Position numbers and translations under genes: made by a program
Assembly (NCBI GenBank): GCA_036504535.1
Contig: DASXUY010000043.1
Coordinates: forward strand, 59,423-123,422
Direction of reading: 5' to 3'
Length of the DNA stretch: 64,000 nt
Source of the DNA: JARLGU01 sp036504535
Lineage (GTDB): Bacteria; Armatimonadota; Armatimonadia; Armatimonadales; Capsulimonadaceae
Shown here: positions 24,095-32,382 of the stretch, one piece after another
How positions within the stretch are numbered: position 1 is the first letter of the stretch
Layout: the number at the start of each line of letters is the position of its first letter
The notes under the pieces: generated by a model
What the model saw: the letters and a program-made list of their open reading frames with translations, nothing else
Told to the model about the DNA's origin: nothing
Databases searched by the model: none

Positions 24095-25249
24095 TTACCC
24101 CTTCGCCAGGGCCACAATCTTCTCCGCAGCTTCCTGCATGGTCTCGGCGGCCGTAATATTGGCGCCTGCCAGGATCGCCGCGCCTTCGGCAGCGCGGGTA
24201 CCAGCCAAACGAACCACCAGCGGAACCTTCACATCGAGGGTCTTGATACCTTCGATGATCCCGTTCGCCACTTCGTCGCCGCGAGTGATACCGCCAAAGA
24301 TATTGAACAGGACACCCTTCACATGCGGGTCGGACAGCACGATCTCAAGGCTGCTGCGTACACTCTCGGCCTTCGCGCCGCCGCCAATGTCGAGGAAGTC
24401 CGCCGGGGTCCCGCCAGCGCGCTTGACTTCGTCCATCGTGGTCATAACAAGACCAGCGCCGTTGCCGATAATGCCGATCTCGCCGCCTTCGAGACGCACA
24501 TACTGAATACCGCGTCGATGTGCTTCGGCCTCGATCGGGTCTTCGTCAGGCTCGCCGCCGAGTGCCGTGATCTCAGGCTGGCGGTAAAGGGAGTTGTCGT
24601 CGATCAGCCATTTGGCGTCGCCTGCGATCAGCGCGCCGTCTTCGGTAATCACGAGGGGGTTGATCTCGGCCAAAGTGGCGTCGGTACCTACATAAGCGGC
24701 ATACAGGCCCTTGAGAATACCGACTGCCTTGTTGATCAAGGTCTTCTCGAAGCCTGCCGCGAAGAGGGCGTCACGCGCCGCATAGTCGGTGAGGCCGAGA
24801 AGCGGGTCGATAGGCGTCTTGCTGATAGCTTCGGGGTTGTTGTGTGCAACTTCCTCGATATCCATACCGCCCATGGTGGAAACGATTAGTACGTCACGCT
24901 GCGACGCTCGGTCCTGCGTGATCGCAAGGTAGATCTCATGCTTGATCGGCAGCGCTTCTTCAAGGAGAACCGCATCAATACGCAGGTCCGCGTTCGCTTG
25001 GGCGAAGAACAGCGTCTTGCCGAGGAGGTCGGTGGCCACCTGCTTGGCGTCTGCCGGTGTTTTCGCCAGCTTCACAGCGCCAGCCTTGCCACGTCCACCA
25101 CTGTGGACTTGGCCCTTGACGATCACGACCTTGCCCAGCGATATGGCGATCTCTTCGGCCTGCGCGGGAGTGGTTGCGACTTCGCCCTTGGGAATCGGGA
25201 CGCCGTACTTTGCGAGGAACTTCTTTGCCTGATATTCGTAGAGTTTCAC
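24095..25249 (-). CDS. sucC: Succinate-CoA ligase, beta subunit
   Basis: GTG 25249 is chosen because AGGAG lies six bases before it and the product then opens VKLYEYQAKKFLAKYGVPIP, the universal SucC start; the upstream in-frame ATG 25324 adds 25 unlikely residues. The 384-residue protein has an ATP-grasp fold, with KGQVHSGGRGKAGAVKLAK (nucleotide loop), EINPLVITEDG and GNGAGLVMTTMDEVKRAGG, and DIGGGAKAE and FNIFGGITRGDEVA at the CoA/phosphate sites. It supplies the nucleotide-binding half of succinyl-CoA synthetase, paired with SucD downstream. Confidence 0.97.
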   Translation of the reverse strand: MKLYEYQAKKFLAKYGVPIPKGEVATTPAQAEEIAISLGKVVIVKGQVHSGGRGKAGAVKLAKTPADAKQVATDLLGKTLFFAQANADLRIDAVLLEEALPIKHEIYLAITQDRASQRDVLIVSTMGGMDIEEVAHNNPEAISKTPIDPLLGLTDYAARDALFAAGFEKTLINKAVGILKGLYAAYVGTDATLAEINPLVITEDGALIAGDAKWLIDDNSLYRQPEITALGGEPDEDPIEAEAHRRGIQYVRLEGGEIGIIGNGAGLVMTTMDEVKRAGGTPADFLDIGGGAKAESVRSSLEIVLSDPHVKGVLFNIFGGITRGDEVANGIIEGIKTLDVKVPLVVRLAGTRAAEGAAILAGANITAAETMQEAAEKIVALAKG

Positions 25250-25434
25250 GAAACGCTCCTGGTGCTCAACGTTGGTTGCAATTGGGGTGTCAGAATCGAG
25301 AGCCGAAGCCGTCAAGTCCGCCATTACGGGGATATTATAGCCAATTTAACGCGAGAATCCGGCGGCCCACGCTACGAGCAATCAAATCATGGCTAGGGGT
25401 AGCGAACAAACGGGTCCAATCTATCGCACGTGGC

Positions 25435-25923
25435 CTAGCCCGCCCCGTGAGCGATCCAAGCCCGTTGAAGGTCCGCACTCATGGCTTCGGCGAGATCCGG
25501 TCGCCCGTGAAACTGGGCAGGCGTGTTGTGAAACAGCGCGATACGCCACTCGTCGCCATCCTTTTGCGCGACGAGCGACTGTATCGCGTTCATATCAGCC
25601 TTGATTGTCGATGAACCCTCATCTGCCATTCCGGCGTCGGCCCTTAGTAGCCCAACGTCTGCGCTGAGAAGCCGAACCTCGCGGATAATGGCAAAGAACG
25701 CAGGCGGATTGTGGTGAGCGAAAATAGCTGCCAGGGTATTCCCGATCTGTTCGCGCCCATTCAATTGGCTGCCGTCAAAACCGACGGAATTGCCGTCATC
25801 GGAGAACAGCGCAGCAAATGCAGCTGCATCGCGCCTGTTCCATGACGCCAGCAAGTCGCCGTGAAGCTTGGATACGGACTCGAGCGAGTTGGCGATGCCG
25901 TAATGGCTTGGCTGTTCTGTCAT
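25435..25923 (-). CDS. SgcJ/EcaC-type NTF2-like (SnoaL) protein
   Basis: A 162-residue cone-shaped NTF2 fold. LLASWNRRDAAAFAALFSDDGNSVGFDGSQLNGREQI is the family core, followed by ADMNAIQSLVAQKDGDEWRIALFHNTPAQFHGRP. Such proteins bind small hydrophobic compounds; some are isomerases or cyclases and most are uncharacterised. ATG 25923 is used (GTG 25929 is possible); AAAGG lies upstream. It stands 69 bp after the histidine-kinase stop on the same strand and could be the distal gene of that operon. Confidence 0.85.
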   Translation of the reverse strand: MTEQPSHYGIANSLESVSKLHGDLLASWNRRDAAAFAALFSDDGNSVGFDGSQLNGREQIGNTLAAIFAHHNPPAFFAIIREVRLLSADVGLLRADAGMADEGSSTIKADMNAIQSLVAQKDGDEWRIALFHNTPAQFHGRPDLAEAMSADLQRAWIAHGAG

Positions 25924-25992
25924 CGACACTTACCTTTCGTGCTCTGGATGCGTGGCTTGCTTCGTCTATTCCCCGCAACCTGGAAGCTTAAC

Positions 25993-27333
25993 CTATTGTC
26001 GAGGCAGCATCATCGTAACCTGTAACCCGCCGTCCGTCGCATTCGCCAGGGCTATTGCGCCGCCGTGGGCTACGAGTGCCCGATGAGAGATCGCAAGGCC
26101 CAGACCGACACCGCCTGACTTTCGATCGCGGGCAGCTTCTACCCGGTAGAACGGCTGCAGAATCGCCGCGAGCTCTGCGTCAGGCACACCGGGTCCGTGG
26201 TCGCGAACGGTGACCGTGATAGCGTCCGTAACAGCCAGATCAACAAGCACCTCGCCACCGTCTGGCTCGTGGCGGACAGCATTGCGGACAACATTTTCGA
26301 TGGCGCTACGTAGAAGGTTGCGGTCACCTTCCATCCATACCGGCTCGGTCGCACCAACAAGCGTAACCTTACCGTCTCGGGCCCGCGCTTCAAAGTTGGC
26401 ATCGTCGACTATCGCCGTCACGAGTTCCGCAAAGTCGATTCGACCACGAACGAGAGGCGATGCGCTATCGAGGACCGAAAGGGTGACAAGGTGACCGACA
26501 AGCTCATCAATGCGCTCCGACGAAGCCTCGATACGGTCCAGATACGGCCTGAGCTCATCGCTTTGGACACGCCTAGCCAGACCCAGCGCCAGATTAACCC
26601 GAGCCAACGGCGACCGCAGTTCGTGCGAGATGTCGGCAAGCAGGCGCTTTTGCGCATCGACTGAGCCGCCCAAACGCTCGGCCATGGCATTAAAGTCCGC
26701 GAATAGACGCCGTGTTTCGTCGCTATTGGCCGAGGAAGGGTGGACCCGCGTGTCGAGGTTCCCGTCAGCAAGCGCACGGCTCGCACGGCTGAGTTCGGCT
26801 ATGGGGCGTGAGATGAAGCGCGCCAGCAATGCGCAGGCGATAGTGGTCGCCACGAGCAGGAGACCGATACGCAGCACAGGGGTTACGAGGAGGCGGGCAT
26901 TTCCGTGGATCCCGCAGGCAAATATGTAAGCGCGACCGCTTGACGCGACGACTCTCTTCAAGCGCCAAAGCGCGCCTGGGTACCGATCCAGCTTCTCATC
27001 GGACCCCGTCATCAGGCTCGCTGCTTTCAATGGGAGCCCTTGTACGGGTCCTCCAATCGCGAGGACGCTCCCGCCATCACTTAGCAGAACCGTCTCAAGG
27101 TGGCTCTCCTTGCTGATCCGGCGGAGCATGAGCGCGACATGTGCCGTGTCGCCACTGTCGGCCATGTCGGCGACGGTTTGCGCCATGACTCGAAATGATG
27201 CGGGATCGATAGTCGTAAGTCGGCCCAGATAACCTTCGCTACGGCTTCGGAAGAAGATCGCCGCCGACAGCACGATACAGACAATCGCTGTTAACCAGAA
27301 CCAGAGGAAGACCTTCACCACCAGTCGGTTCAT
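25993..27333 (-). CDS. CpxA-like sensor histidine kinase
   Basis: The 446-residue protein has an N-terminal membrane helix (about 6-27), a periplasmic sensor, a second helix (LRIGLLLVATTIACALLARF, about 160-180) and a HAMP segment. The H-box is LLADISHELRSPLARVNLAL, with the phosphoacceptor His in SHELRSP. N-box NVVRNAVRHEP, G1 DHGPGVPDAEL and G2 GGVGLGLAI complete the catalytic domain. Layout and partner match CpxA-type envelope-stress kinases. It overlaps the response regulator by four bases (ATGA). Confidence 0.92.
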   Translation of the reverse strand: MNRLVVKVFLWFWLTAIVCIVLSAAIFFRSRSEGYLGRLTTIDPASFRVMAQTVADMADSGDTAHVALMLRRISKESHLETVLLSDGGSVLAIGGPVQGLPLKAASLMTGSDEKLDRYPGALWRLKRVVASSGRAYIFACGIHGNARLLVTPVLRIGLLLVATTIACALLARFISRPIAELSRASRALADGNLDTRVHPSSANSDETRRLFADFNAMAERLGGSVDAQKRLLADISHELRSPLARVNLALGLARRVQSDELRPYLDRIEASSERIDELVGHLVTLSVLDSASPLVRGRIDFAELVTAIVDDANFEARARDGKVTLVGATEPVWMEGDRNLLRSAIENVVRNAVRHEPDGGEVLVDLAVTDAITVTVRDHGPGVPDAELAAILQPFYRVEAARDRKSGGVGLGLAISHRALVAHGGAIALANATDGGLQVTMMLPRQ

Positions 27334-28034
27334 GGCTTGTGGTCTCCCGTGGTGGCATAGAAGTAGCCGCTGCCACGAATGGTCTTGATACGCTCGCGAC
27401 CGTCTGGAAGCGCCCCGAGCTTCCGCCTCAGATTGCTGATGTGCATGTCGATACTGCGATCATAGGGCTGCAAACGCCGCCCGAGGGCCTTGCGGACCAA
27501 CTCCTCGCGGCTGGTCACCTTGCCCGCAGCGCGCATGAGCGTTTCGAGGGCGTTGTACTCTACACCGGTAAGCTCAACGCCAATGCTCCCCCGCGTGACC
27601 GTACGAGAACCGAGGTCGATTTCGACATCGTCCACGGAAAGCGTCTCGCGCGCAGGCGCTTCGGGCTTAGGCGCTGCACTGCGCCGCTGAACGGCCCTGA
27701 TTCGGGCAGCAAGCTCGCGCGGGTTGAACGGCTTTGCCAGGTAATCATCAGCCCCGAGTTCCAGACCCAAAATGCGGTCGAGGTCGGTACCGCGCGCCGT
27801 CAGCATGATCACCGGGACACGCGATTGGGCGCGAATGCGCCGCAGGATCTCAAAACCGCCGAGCCCTGGCAGCATCACGTCGAGAACAACCATCGCGTAA
27901 GGCTTGGCCGAGACTGCGTCAACGGCTTTGTCGCCGTCATGCACCGAATCTACGATCCAGCCTTCCGCTTCCAGGTATTCGGCCAGCATCTCGCACAGTT
28001 CAACGTCGTCATCAATCGCGAGCAGACGGTCCAT
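27330..28034 (-). CDS. CpxR-like OmpR-family response regulator
   Basis: The 234-residue protein has a receiver domain with the acidic pocket in AIDDDVEL, phospho-acceptor Asp in VVLDVMLPGLGG, Thr in MLTARG and Lys in LAKPFNP. A winged-helix DNA-binding domain follows (YNALETLMRAAGKVTSREEL, then DMHISNLRRKLG and IKTIRGSGYFY). It is paired with the downstream kinase and transcribed divergently from a Spy/CpxP-like gene, the arrangement of a Cpx-type envelope-stress circuit. The 202 bp divergent gap holds several GTAAA/TTTAC half-sites, but no exact CpxR box was established. Confidence 0.93.
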   Translation of the reverse strand: MDRLLAIDDDVELCEMLAEYLEAEGWIVDSVHDGDKAVDAVSAKPYAMVVLDVMLPGLGGFEILRRIRAQSRVPVIMLTARGTDLDRILGLELGADDYLAKPFNPRELAARIRAVQRRSAAPKPEAPARETLSVDDVEIDLGSRTVTRGSIGVELTGVEYNALETLMRAAGKVTSREELVRKALGRRLQPYDRSIDMHISNLRRKLGALPDGRERIKTIRGSGYFYATTGDHKP

Positions 28035-28236
28035 CGGTGTTACCTCTCGCTTATTCTACCAACCGACCTGACCGTGTTTCGTCAACGAATGTAAAGATAC
28101 GTCCAGCGTTTACTGGCGAAAGGAACATAGACATTTACTTCGTCGCGACATTAGCCCGCAGGCAGCCGCCTTATAATCAGCTCATCGGCGGGACGATAGA
28201 CATCCCGTCAATGTGATACGAAAGGTAACAGAAGCG

Positions 28237-29067
28237 ATGAACAGAAAATGGATAGCAGCAGGACTTGTGGCGACGCTCGCCTGTGGTGTCGGTGGGACGC
28301 TGGCTCTCGCCCGAAGCGATTCGAATGCAATGAGCGACCGCGACCTGTTTGCGGTAGACGGAACTAAGGTAGCAACAAAGGTTTCCGACAAGCTGCATCT
28401 CGACGATGCGCAGAAGCAACAGGTAGCTGCAATTGTGAACGATGAGCGCGCTAAAGCGCAGCCGATGATCGAGCAGCTACAGAAAAGCCGGGACCAGATC
28501 CAAACTCTGACCGGCGATGGGCACTACGAATCGACCAAGGTTAGCCCCATCGCAGAAAGCGCTGCGGCGACCGCAGTGTCGCTTTACGTACAAGCGCAGC
28601 GTACGCGATCCCGCGTGGACAGCGTTCTGACCCCCGCGCAGCGAATCGATGCTGCGAAGATGTGGGACGATACCCTCGCCGAAGGACGCTACCGCATTGA
28701 GCATAGCGAGCCGGTGCCGCCCATGGTTTACCGCATAGCGGCGAGGAAACTTAGCCTAACGCCCGAGCAGCTATCTGCTATCAAGCAGATCGTCTCCACC
28801 GAACAGCCCAAGGCAAACGCGATGCTGAAGGACCTACTTGCCCGCCGCGACTCCATCGTCAACGCGCCCGGCGGATTCGACGAAGCCACCGTTCGAGCTA
28901 AGGCCGAAGAAGCAACGCCCGTGGTCGCAAAGTTGATCGAGGAAGGAGCGCAGACCAGGGCGCGTATCTTCACGGTGCTAACGCCTGATCAGCGATCAAA
29001 AGCGGTAGCATTCCGCGACGAGATGCGCCAACGGGCCCGAAAGCACTTTGATACGCTGTTTGGGTAA
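28237..29067 (+). CDS. Periplasmic Spy/CpxP-like protein with two LTxxQ units
   Basis: ATG 28237 follows AAAGG and starts a signal peptide (RKWIAAGLVATLACGVGGTLALA). The 276-residue product contains two tandem helical units, each with a KLxLxxAQ/EQ and LTPAQR or LTPDQR signature (KLHLDDAQKQQVAAI, VLTPAQRID, KLSLTPEQLSAI, VLTPDQRSK). E. coli Spy and CpxP have one such unit of about 140 residues, so this looks like an internal duplication. By family it is a periplasmic chaperone and sensor adaptor. Divergence from the CpxR/CpxA-like pair suggests it is their target. Confidence 0.85.
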   Translation: MNRKWIAAGLVATLACGVGGTLALARSDSNAMSDRDLFAVDGTKVATKVSDKLHLDDAQKQQVAAIVNDERAKAQPMIEQLQKSRDQIQTLTGDGHYESTKVSPIAESAAATAVSLYVQAQRTRSRVDSVLTPAQRIDAAKMWDDTLAEGRYRIEHSEPVPPMVYRIAARKLSLTPEQLSAIKQIVSTEQPKANAMLKDLLARRDSIVNAPGGFDEATVRAKAEEATPVVAKLIEEGAQTRARIFTVLTPDQRSKAVAFRDEMRQRARKHFDTLFG

Positions 29068-29075
29068 GAGGAGCG

Positions 29076-29227
29076 TAGGACGGCTCGTGCCGCCGGTGAA
29101 TGTTTTAAAAAGGGATGGCAGCGGGCTTTATTGTGAAACCTCCCGCCGCGAGTCGACGCGACACTGCCATTTACCGCACGTACGGCAACGCGATATAAAG
29201 AATGCCCCGGCGGCACGAGCCGTCCTA
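29076..29227. mobile_element. MITE-like foldback element with 21 bp perfect inverted arms
   Basis: The arms 29076-29096 and 29207-29227 are exact inverted copies over 21 bp. Both ends read TA outside a 19 bp GGACGGCTCGTGCCGCCGG terminus, which fits a TA target duplication as made by IS630/Tc1-type transposases. Inside, ATGGCAG and CTGCCAT extend the foldback. It carries no gene and inserts 9 bp after the Spy/CpxP stop. Confidence 0.6.
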
Positions 29228-29229
29228 AA

Positions 29230-29262
29230 AACAAGCAGGGTTCCGCCGGAACCCTGCTTGTT
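29230..29262 (-). terminator. Intrinsic terminator of the Gly/Ser/Thr-rich protein gene
   Basis: A perfect 15 bp stem (29230-29244 with 29248-29262) has a 3-base loop and is followed on the minus strand by TTTT. It lies 14 bp beyond the stop of the gene at 29276-29731. Confidence 0.85.
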
Positions 29263-29275
29263 GCTATAGAGCGAG

Positions 29276-29731
29276 CTACCGGCGCTTGAATGTGTGCGAG
29301 TGCGATGTCGTCTCGCCGTTCTTCGTCGTCGTGCTTTGCCCCGTGACGGTGGTATCGGTCACTGTCACGCTCCCGTTGACGCTCCCGCTCTTTCCGCCGC
29401 TACCGGATGCCTCGCCGCTATAGGTGACCGTTCCGTCCGATGCGCTCACCGAACCGCTCCCCGTTGCCGTTTTGCCTGAGTTCGTGGTCACCGTGCCCTG
29501 GCCGGAGGCGGATTGGTTGCCATATGTGGCGGTTCCGCTCGCTGTACCGCCGCGCCCCTTGGCGCCGTTCACCGTGGCCGTGCCTGTGGCATGGCCGTTT
29601 AACGCAGCTGCGTTTACGCTCGCTGTACCGCCGTTCCTGCCGGTGCCGCTTTTCGAGATTTTGCCGCAGTGGCCGATGTTCGCTGCCGCGACGAGCACCA
29701 GGCTCATTGCGGCGATCTTGTTTTTGTTCAT
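29276..29731 (-). CDS. Secreted Gly/Ser/Thr-rich low-complexity protein
   Basis: The 151-residue protein begins with a hydrophobic signal (MNKNKIAAMSLVLVAAANIGHC). The remainder is almost entirely Gly, Ser, Thr, Ala, Asn and Val, arranged in short degenerate repeats such as GTATVNGAKGRGG, GSGSVSASDGTVTYSGEASG and GSVNGSVTVTDTTVTGQ. The cysteine at the end of the signal could be a lipobox-like residue (NIGHC), but the context is weak. The alternating pattern suggests a beta-strand-rich surface or matrix protein. The gene has its own intrinsic terminator. Confidence 0.72.
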   Translation of the reverse strand: MNKNKIAAMSLVLVAAANIGHCGKISKSGTGRNGGTASVNAAALNGHATGTATVNGAKGRGGTASGTATYGNQSASGQGTVTTNSGKTATGSGSVSASDGTVTYSGEASGSGGKSGSVNGSVTVTDTTVTGQSTTTKNGETTSHSHTFKRR

Positions 29732-30037
29732 CTTGTCGTTCCTTTCGTCCGTCTTGTTCGGGCGCCGATTGGATCGGCGACGGAAAAATTATAGGGCTGA
29801 ACGCCGCAAGGGTGTACTGCTGCCTCGTCGGCTTTGGTGAACAACGGTAAAGCTAACGGCCGAGGCATATTGACACTTCTTTACATGAGTTTCGGTTGCG
29901 TCCTGGAGTGCCAAAGAGAGCCTCACTAAAAAATGTCAAACATTTTTCTAATTCGCATTTAGCAAACAGCACCCCTTATGCGATAATGGTCATGTGAGGC
30001 CGACATGGTCTCTCAAATCGCCGGAAAGGAGCTCGAT

Positions 30038-30118
30038 ATGAAGCAGCAAATTGCATACACGCCGCCATCTGCCCTTCGGGTATCGTCCGGCGACTCCAGG
30101 TACCTCGCCTCTAAGTAG
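30038..30118 (+). CDS. 26-codon ORF with strong ribosome site upstream of the sigma-like gene
   Basis: A very small frame starts at ATG 30038 and ends TAG 30116-30118, giving MKQQIAYTPPSALRVSSGDS then RYLASK. AAAGGAGCTCGAT just upstream is an excellent Shine-Dalgarno. It lies 99 bp before the sigma-like gene, in a transcript leader that would start near the TATGCGATAATGG-like -10 at about 29979-29991. No family is recognised. It could be a leader peptide, a small regulatory peptide or a chance frame. Confidence 0.4.
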   Translation: MKQQIAYTPPSALRVSSGDSRYLASK

Positions 30119-30217
30119 GCAGCCCCTTTAACGCAAACCTCCTGGGATCGACCGCGACGAACAATCGTCACGTTTTACGGTGTTTCGACACCTCGATTTC
30201 CATCAGGAGTTTTTGCT

Positions 30218-30748
30218 TTGTCACGATCAGTTTATCAGCGCGCCCAGAAGGGCGATTCAACGGCCATTTCTTACATCGTCACGCTTTTGCGTCCACGGAT
30301 AGCCAAAATGGCCGCGTACTATGCGCAGCGTAGCGCCGAAGCGCCCGAAGACCTTGAGCAGGAGGCGTGGCTGGCGTTGCTCGAAGCGCTTGGCAAAATC
30401 GACGTCACCATCGGGACACCTGAGCAGTTCTTGCTCAAGCACGCCCGCTGGCAAATGCTCGATGCAATCAAGCGCGGGCGAGTTCGGCAGTGTGTGTCGC
30501 TCGACGAGCAGATGGCGGAAACCCATCTGCCGCCCGTGCCGGCACATCAGCCCGAAGTCGATGTCCAGCAGTTTCTCGGCATTCTGCCGCCCACTCAGCG
30601 CGCTGTCGCCGGCGAGTTGATCCGAGGGCGGACATGGCGGGAAGCAGGCGAAACATTGGGGTGCACGTCGGCGAATATCGCCTACCACGTCCGCCTCATC
30701 CGCCGCCGCTACGAAGACTGGTCCGGCCACCAGGCTGAGGCAGGCTGA
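30218..30748 (+). CDS. Sigma-70/ECF-like RNA polymerase sigma factor
   Basis: TTG 30218 has AGGAG eight bases upstream. The 176-residue protein has a region 2-like N-half (LLRPRIAKMAAYYAQRS, PEDLEQEAWLALLEAL, LLKHARWQMLDAIKRGR). Its region 4-like C-half carries a helix-turn-helix (LPPTQRAVAGELIRGRTWREAGETLGCTSANIAYHVRLIRRR). The length fits ECF-type or phage-like sigma factors. No anti-sigma gene adjoins it. It is preceded by a 26-codon ORF and ends in a convergent arrangement with sulfatase A, with a hairpin between. Confidence 0.85.
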   Translation: MSRSVYQRAQKGDSTAISYIVTLLRPRIAKMAAYYAQRSAEAPEDLEQEAWLALLEALGKIDVTIGTPEQFLLKHARWQMLDAIKRGRVRQCVSLDEQMAETHLPPVPAHQPEVDVQQFLGILPPTQRAVAGELIRGRTWREAGETLGCTSANIAYHVRLIRRRYEDWSGHQAEAG

Positions 30749-30776
30749 GCCTGCACCCGTTTCGCCCCAGCCACGA

Positions 30777-30802
30777 CGCCGCCGCAACACAAAGCGGCGG
30801 CG
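30777..30802. terminator. Hairpin between convergent sigma and sulfatase genes
   Basis: CGCCGCCGC at 30777-30785 pairs exactly with 30794-30802 over an 8-base loop. Position between converging stops suggests a bidirectional terminator although no U-run follows. A second small hairpin (GCAGGC/GCCTGC) at 30740-30754 overlaps the sigma stop. Confidence 0.5.
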
Positions 30803-30840
30803 ATGGGGCAGGTCAGGATGGGCTTTACGGTGATCGCCCG

Positions 30841-32352
30841 TTACCCGTCGCCAGCAGAAGCTGGCGACAGGTAGCGGGCGTATTTTTGCCGCAGGGCCTC
30901 GGCGCCGTCGCTTCTCCCTGTTTCGTCCAGCCGCTTTATGTACCGGGGAAGCGGCGAGCCTGGGCCAGCGTGCTGCGCGTGCATCGGCCCGCCTTCACGG
31001 ATAACCGTCCACAACGGGTCGACTGCATCGGTCGCGTCTGCAGCCATCTTCTGCATCTGCGCATCATGCCACCGAGCCAGGCGCCATGCGCCTTCACGAC
31101 AAACCGTGGGCTCACTTTCAGCCAGATCGTTCTGTTCGTACGGGTCAGCCACGATATCGTACAGCATCTCGTCCGGAAACAGGTGGAACCCGTCGTGGTA
31201 AGTCCGCACATAAAGCCACCGATCCCACTTCACTGATCGCTGGCAGACATGCGCACATTGGCTCAACACGACTTCGTCTCGTACGGGCGCTGACCCGCTT
31301 GCTAGCGAGCCCGCGAAACTTGCGCCATCCCAGACTGGCGACGGTTCACCACCAAGCAGATCCATGAGCGTCGGTGCCAGGTCCAGGTTGTACCGCAGCT
31401 CAGAATCGACTGCGCCAGAGCGCATACCAGGCCATCGTATGATCATCGGCACACGGCACGTGGCGACGTCTGCTGTTCCATGCTCGCCGTAGATACCAAG
31501 CTCGCCCTGGTTTTCGCCATGGTCCGCTGTCACGATCACCGCCGTCTCGTCCCACACGCCTGCGTCTTTCAGTTGCTGAACGATCCTGGCGAGGTGGTCG
31601 TCAAAATACCGAATACCCGTATCGTATCCATCGATCTGCCTGCGCATGGACGCGCGGTCGACGATTTTCCCGGGCTGGCGTGGATACTTAGCGGACTCGG
31701 CGTCGTCGTACATCGCTATATCAAGCGACGTGTGCGGACCAGTCATGCGATTGTGGCGCGTGATCAATTCCTCATTGTCCAGCCACTCTGGCAACGGCGA
31801 ACTTGCAAATGGATCGCCGTAGTCCGCTGGCGCCCGATAAGGCGTGTGCGGATCCCAGTAGTTGACGTGAAGGTACCAGTTATCCTTCGCGGCATTCTCA
31901 CTCAGCCAGCGGTCCACGGTTGGTTGGATGTTCTCGGCAGATTCCATACCGCCCATCCCTGTGTTGTGTATCTCGTTGAATCCAGCATAGAACCAGTGAG
32001 CGGAATGTCGCTGGCCAAACGGCGAGATCATGGCGGTGCGCAGTCCGCAGCGCTGCATCTTCGCCGCTAGCCCGTCCGTGTCGAACTTGTCACGAAACCC
32101 TCGGCTAGGACCTTCGATCTTTGGCTGTGCAGCTGACCCGCCATGCCCTACGACGCCGGTGTGGATGCCAAAGCGCCCTGAGTAGAACGCCGTCCTGCTG
32201 GGGAGACACGGCGCGTCAGGAGTGTAGCACTGCGTGAACTTCACCCCTTCCGCAGCGATGGAGTCCACTGTAGGGGACGTGTCGCGGTGGTAGCCGTAAC
32301 AGCCCAAATGATCAGGCCGCAAAGAGTCGACATCAATGTATAGTATTCGCAA
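30841..32352 (-). CDS. Sulfatase A (Cys-type, formylglycine-dependent)
   Basis: TTG 32352 is supported by GAGAGGAGA eight bases upstream. The 503-residue sulfatase begins directly with RILYIDVDSLRPDHLG, without signal peptide. The maturation motif is CLPSR (Cys 49), converted to formylglycine in the family. Other metal/active-site residues are the first Asp pair (IDVDS) and IVTADHGENQGE. The C-terminal part with LLYDIVADPYEQNDLAES (here MLYDIVADP) is the S1 sulfatase end domain. It hydrolyses a sulfate ester on an unknown substrate. It is the last gene of the six-sulfatase run. Confidence 0.94.
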   Translation of the reverse strand: MRILYIDVDSLRPDHLGCYGYHRDTSPTVDSIAAEGVKFTQCYTPDAPCLPSRTAFYSGRFGIHTGVVGHGGSAAQPKIEGPSRGFRDKFDTDGLAAKMQRCGLRTAMISPFGQRHSAHWFYAGFNEIHNTGMGGMESAENIQPTVDRWLSENAAKDNWYLHVNYWDPHTPYRAPADYGDPFASSPLPEWLDNEELITRHNRMTGPHTSLDIAMYDDAESAKYPRQPGKIVDRASMRRQIDGYDTGIRYFDDHLARIVQQLKDAGVWDETAVIVTADHGENQGELGIYGEHGTADVATCRVPMIIRWPGMRSGAVDSELRYNLDLAPTLMDLLGGEPSPVWDGASFAGSLASGSAPVRDEVVLSQCAHVCQRSVKWDRWLYVRTYHDGFHLFPDEMLYDIVADPYEQNDLAESEPTVCREGAWRLARWHDAQMQKMAADATDAVDPLWTVIREGGPMHAQHAGPGSPLPRYIKRLDETGRSDGAEALRQKYARYLSPASAGDG

Positions 32353-32382
32353 CGTTTATCTCCTCTCGACGCTTCCCGACAT

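Noticed and set aside
28035..28236. CpxR boxes in the divergent promoter
   Set aside because: Several GTAAA/TTTAC half-sites exist, but none has the direct repeat with 5-base spacing expected of a CpxR box.
31480..32070. 196-codon plus-strand ORF opposite sulfatase A
   Set aside because: It is the antisense shadow of a well-supported sulfatase gene. Similar shadows (for example 35772-36605 and 38473-39258) lie under the other sulfatases.
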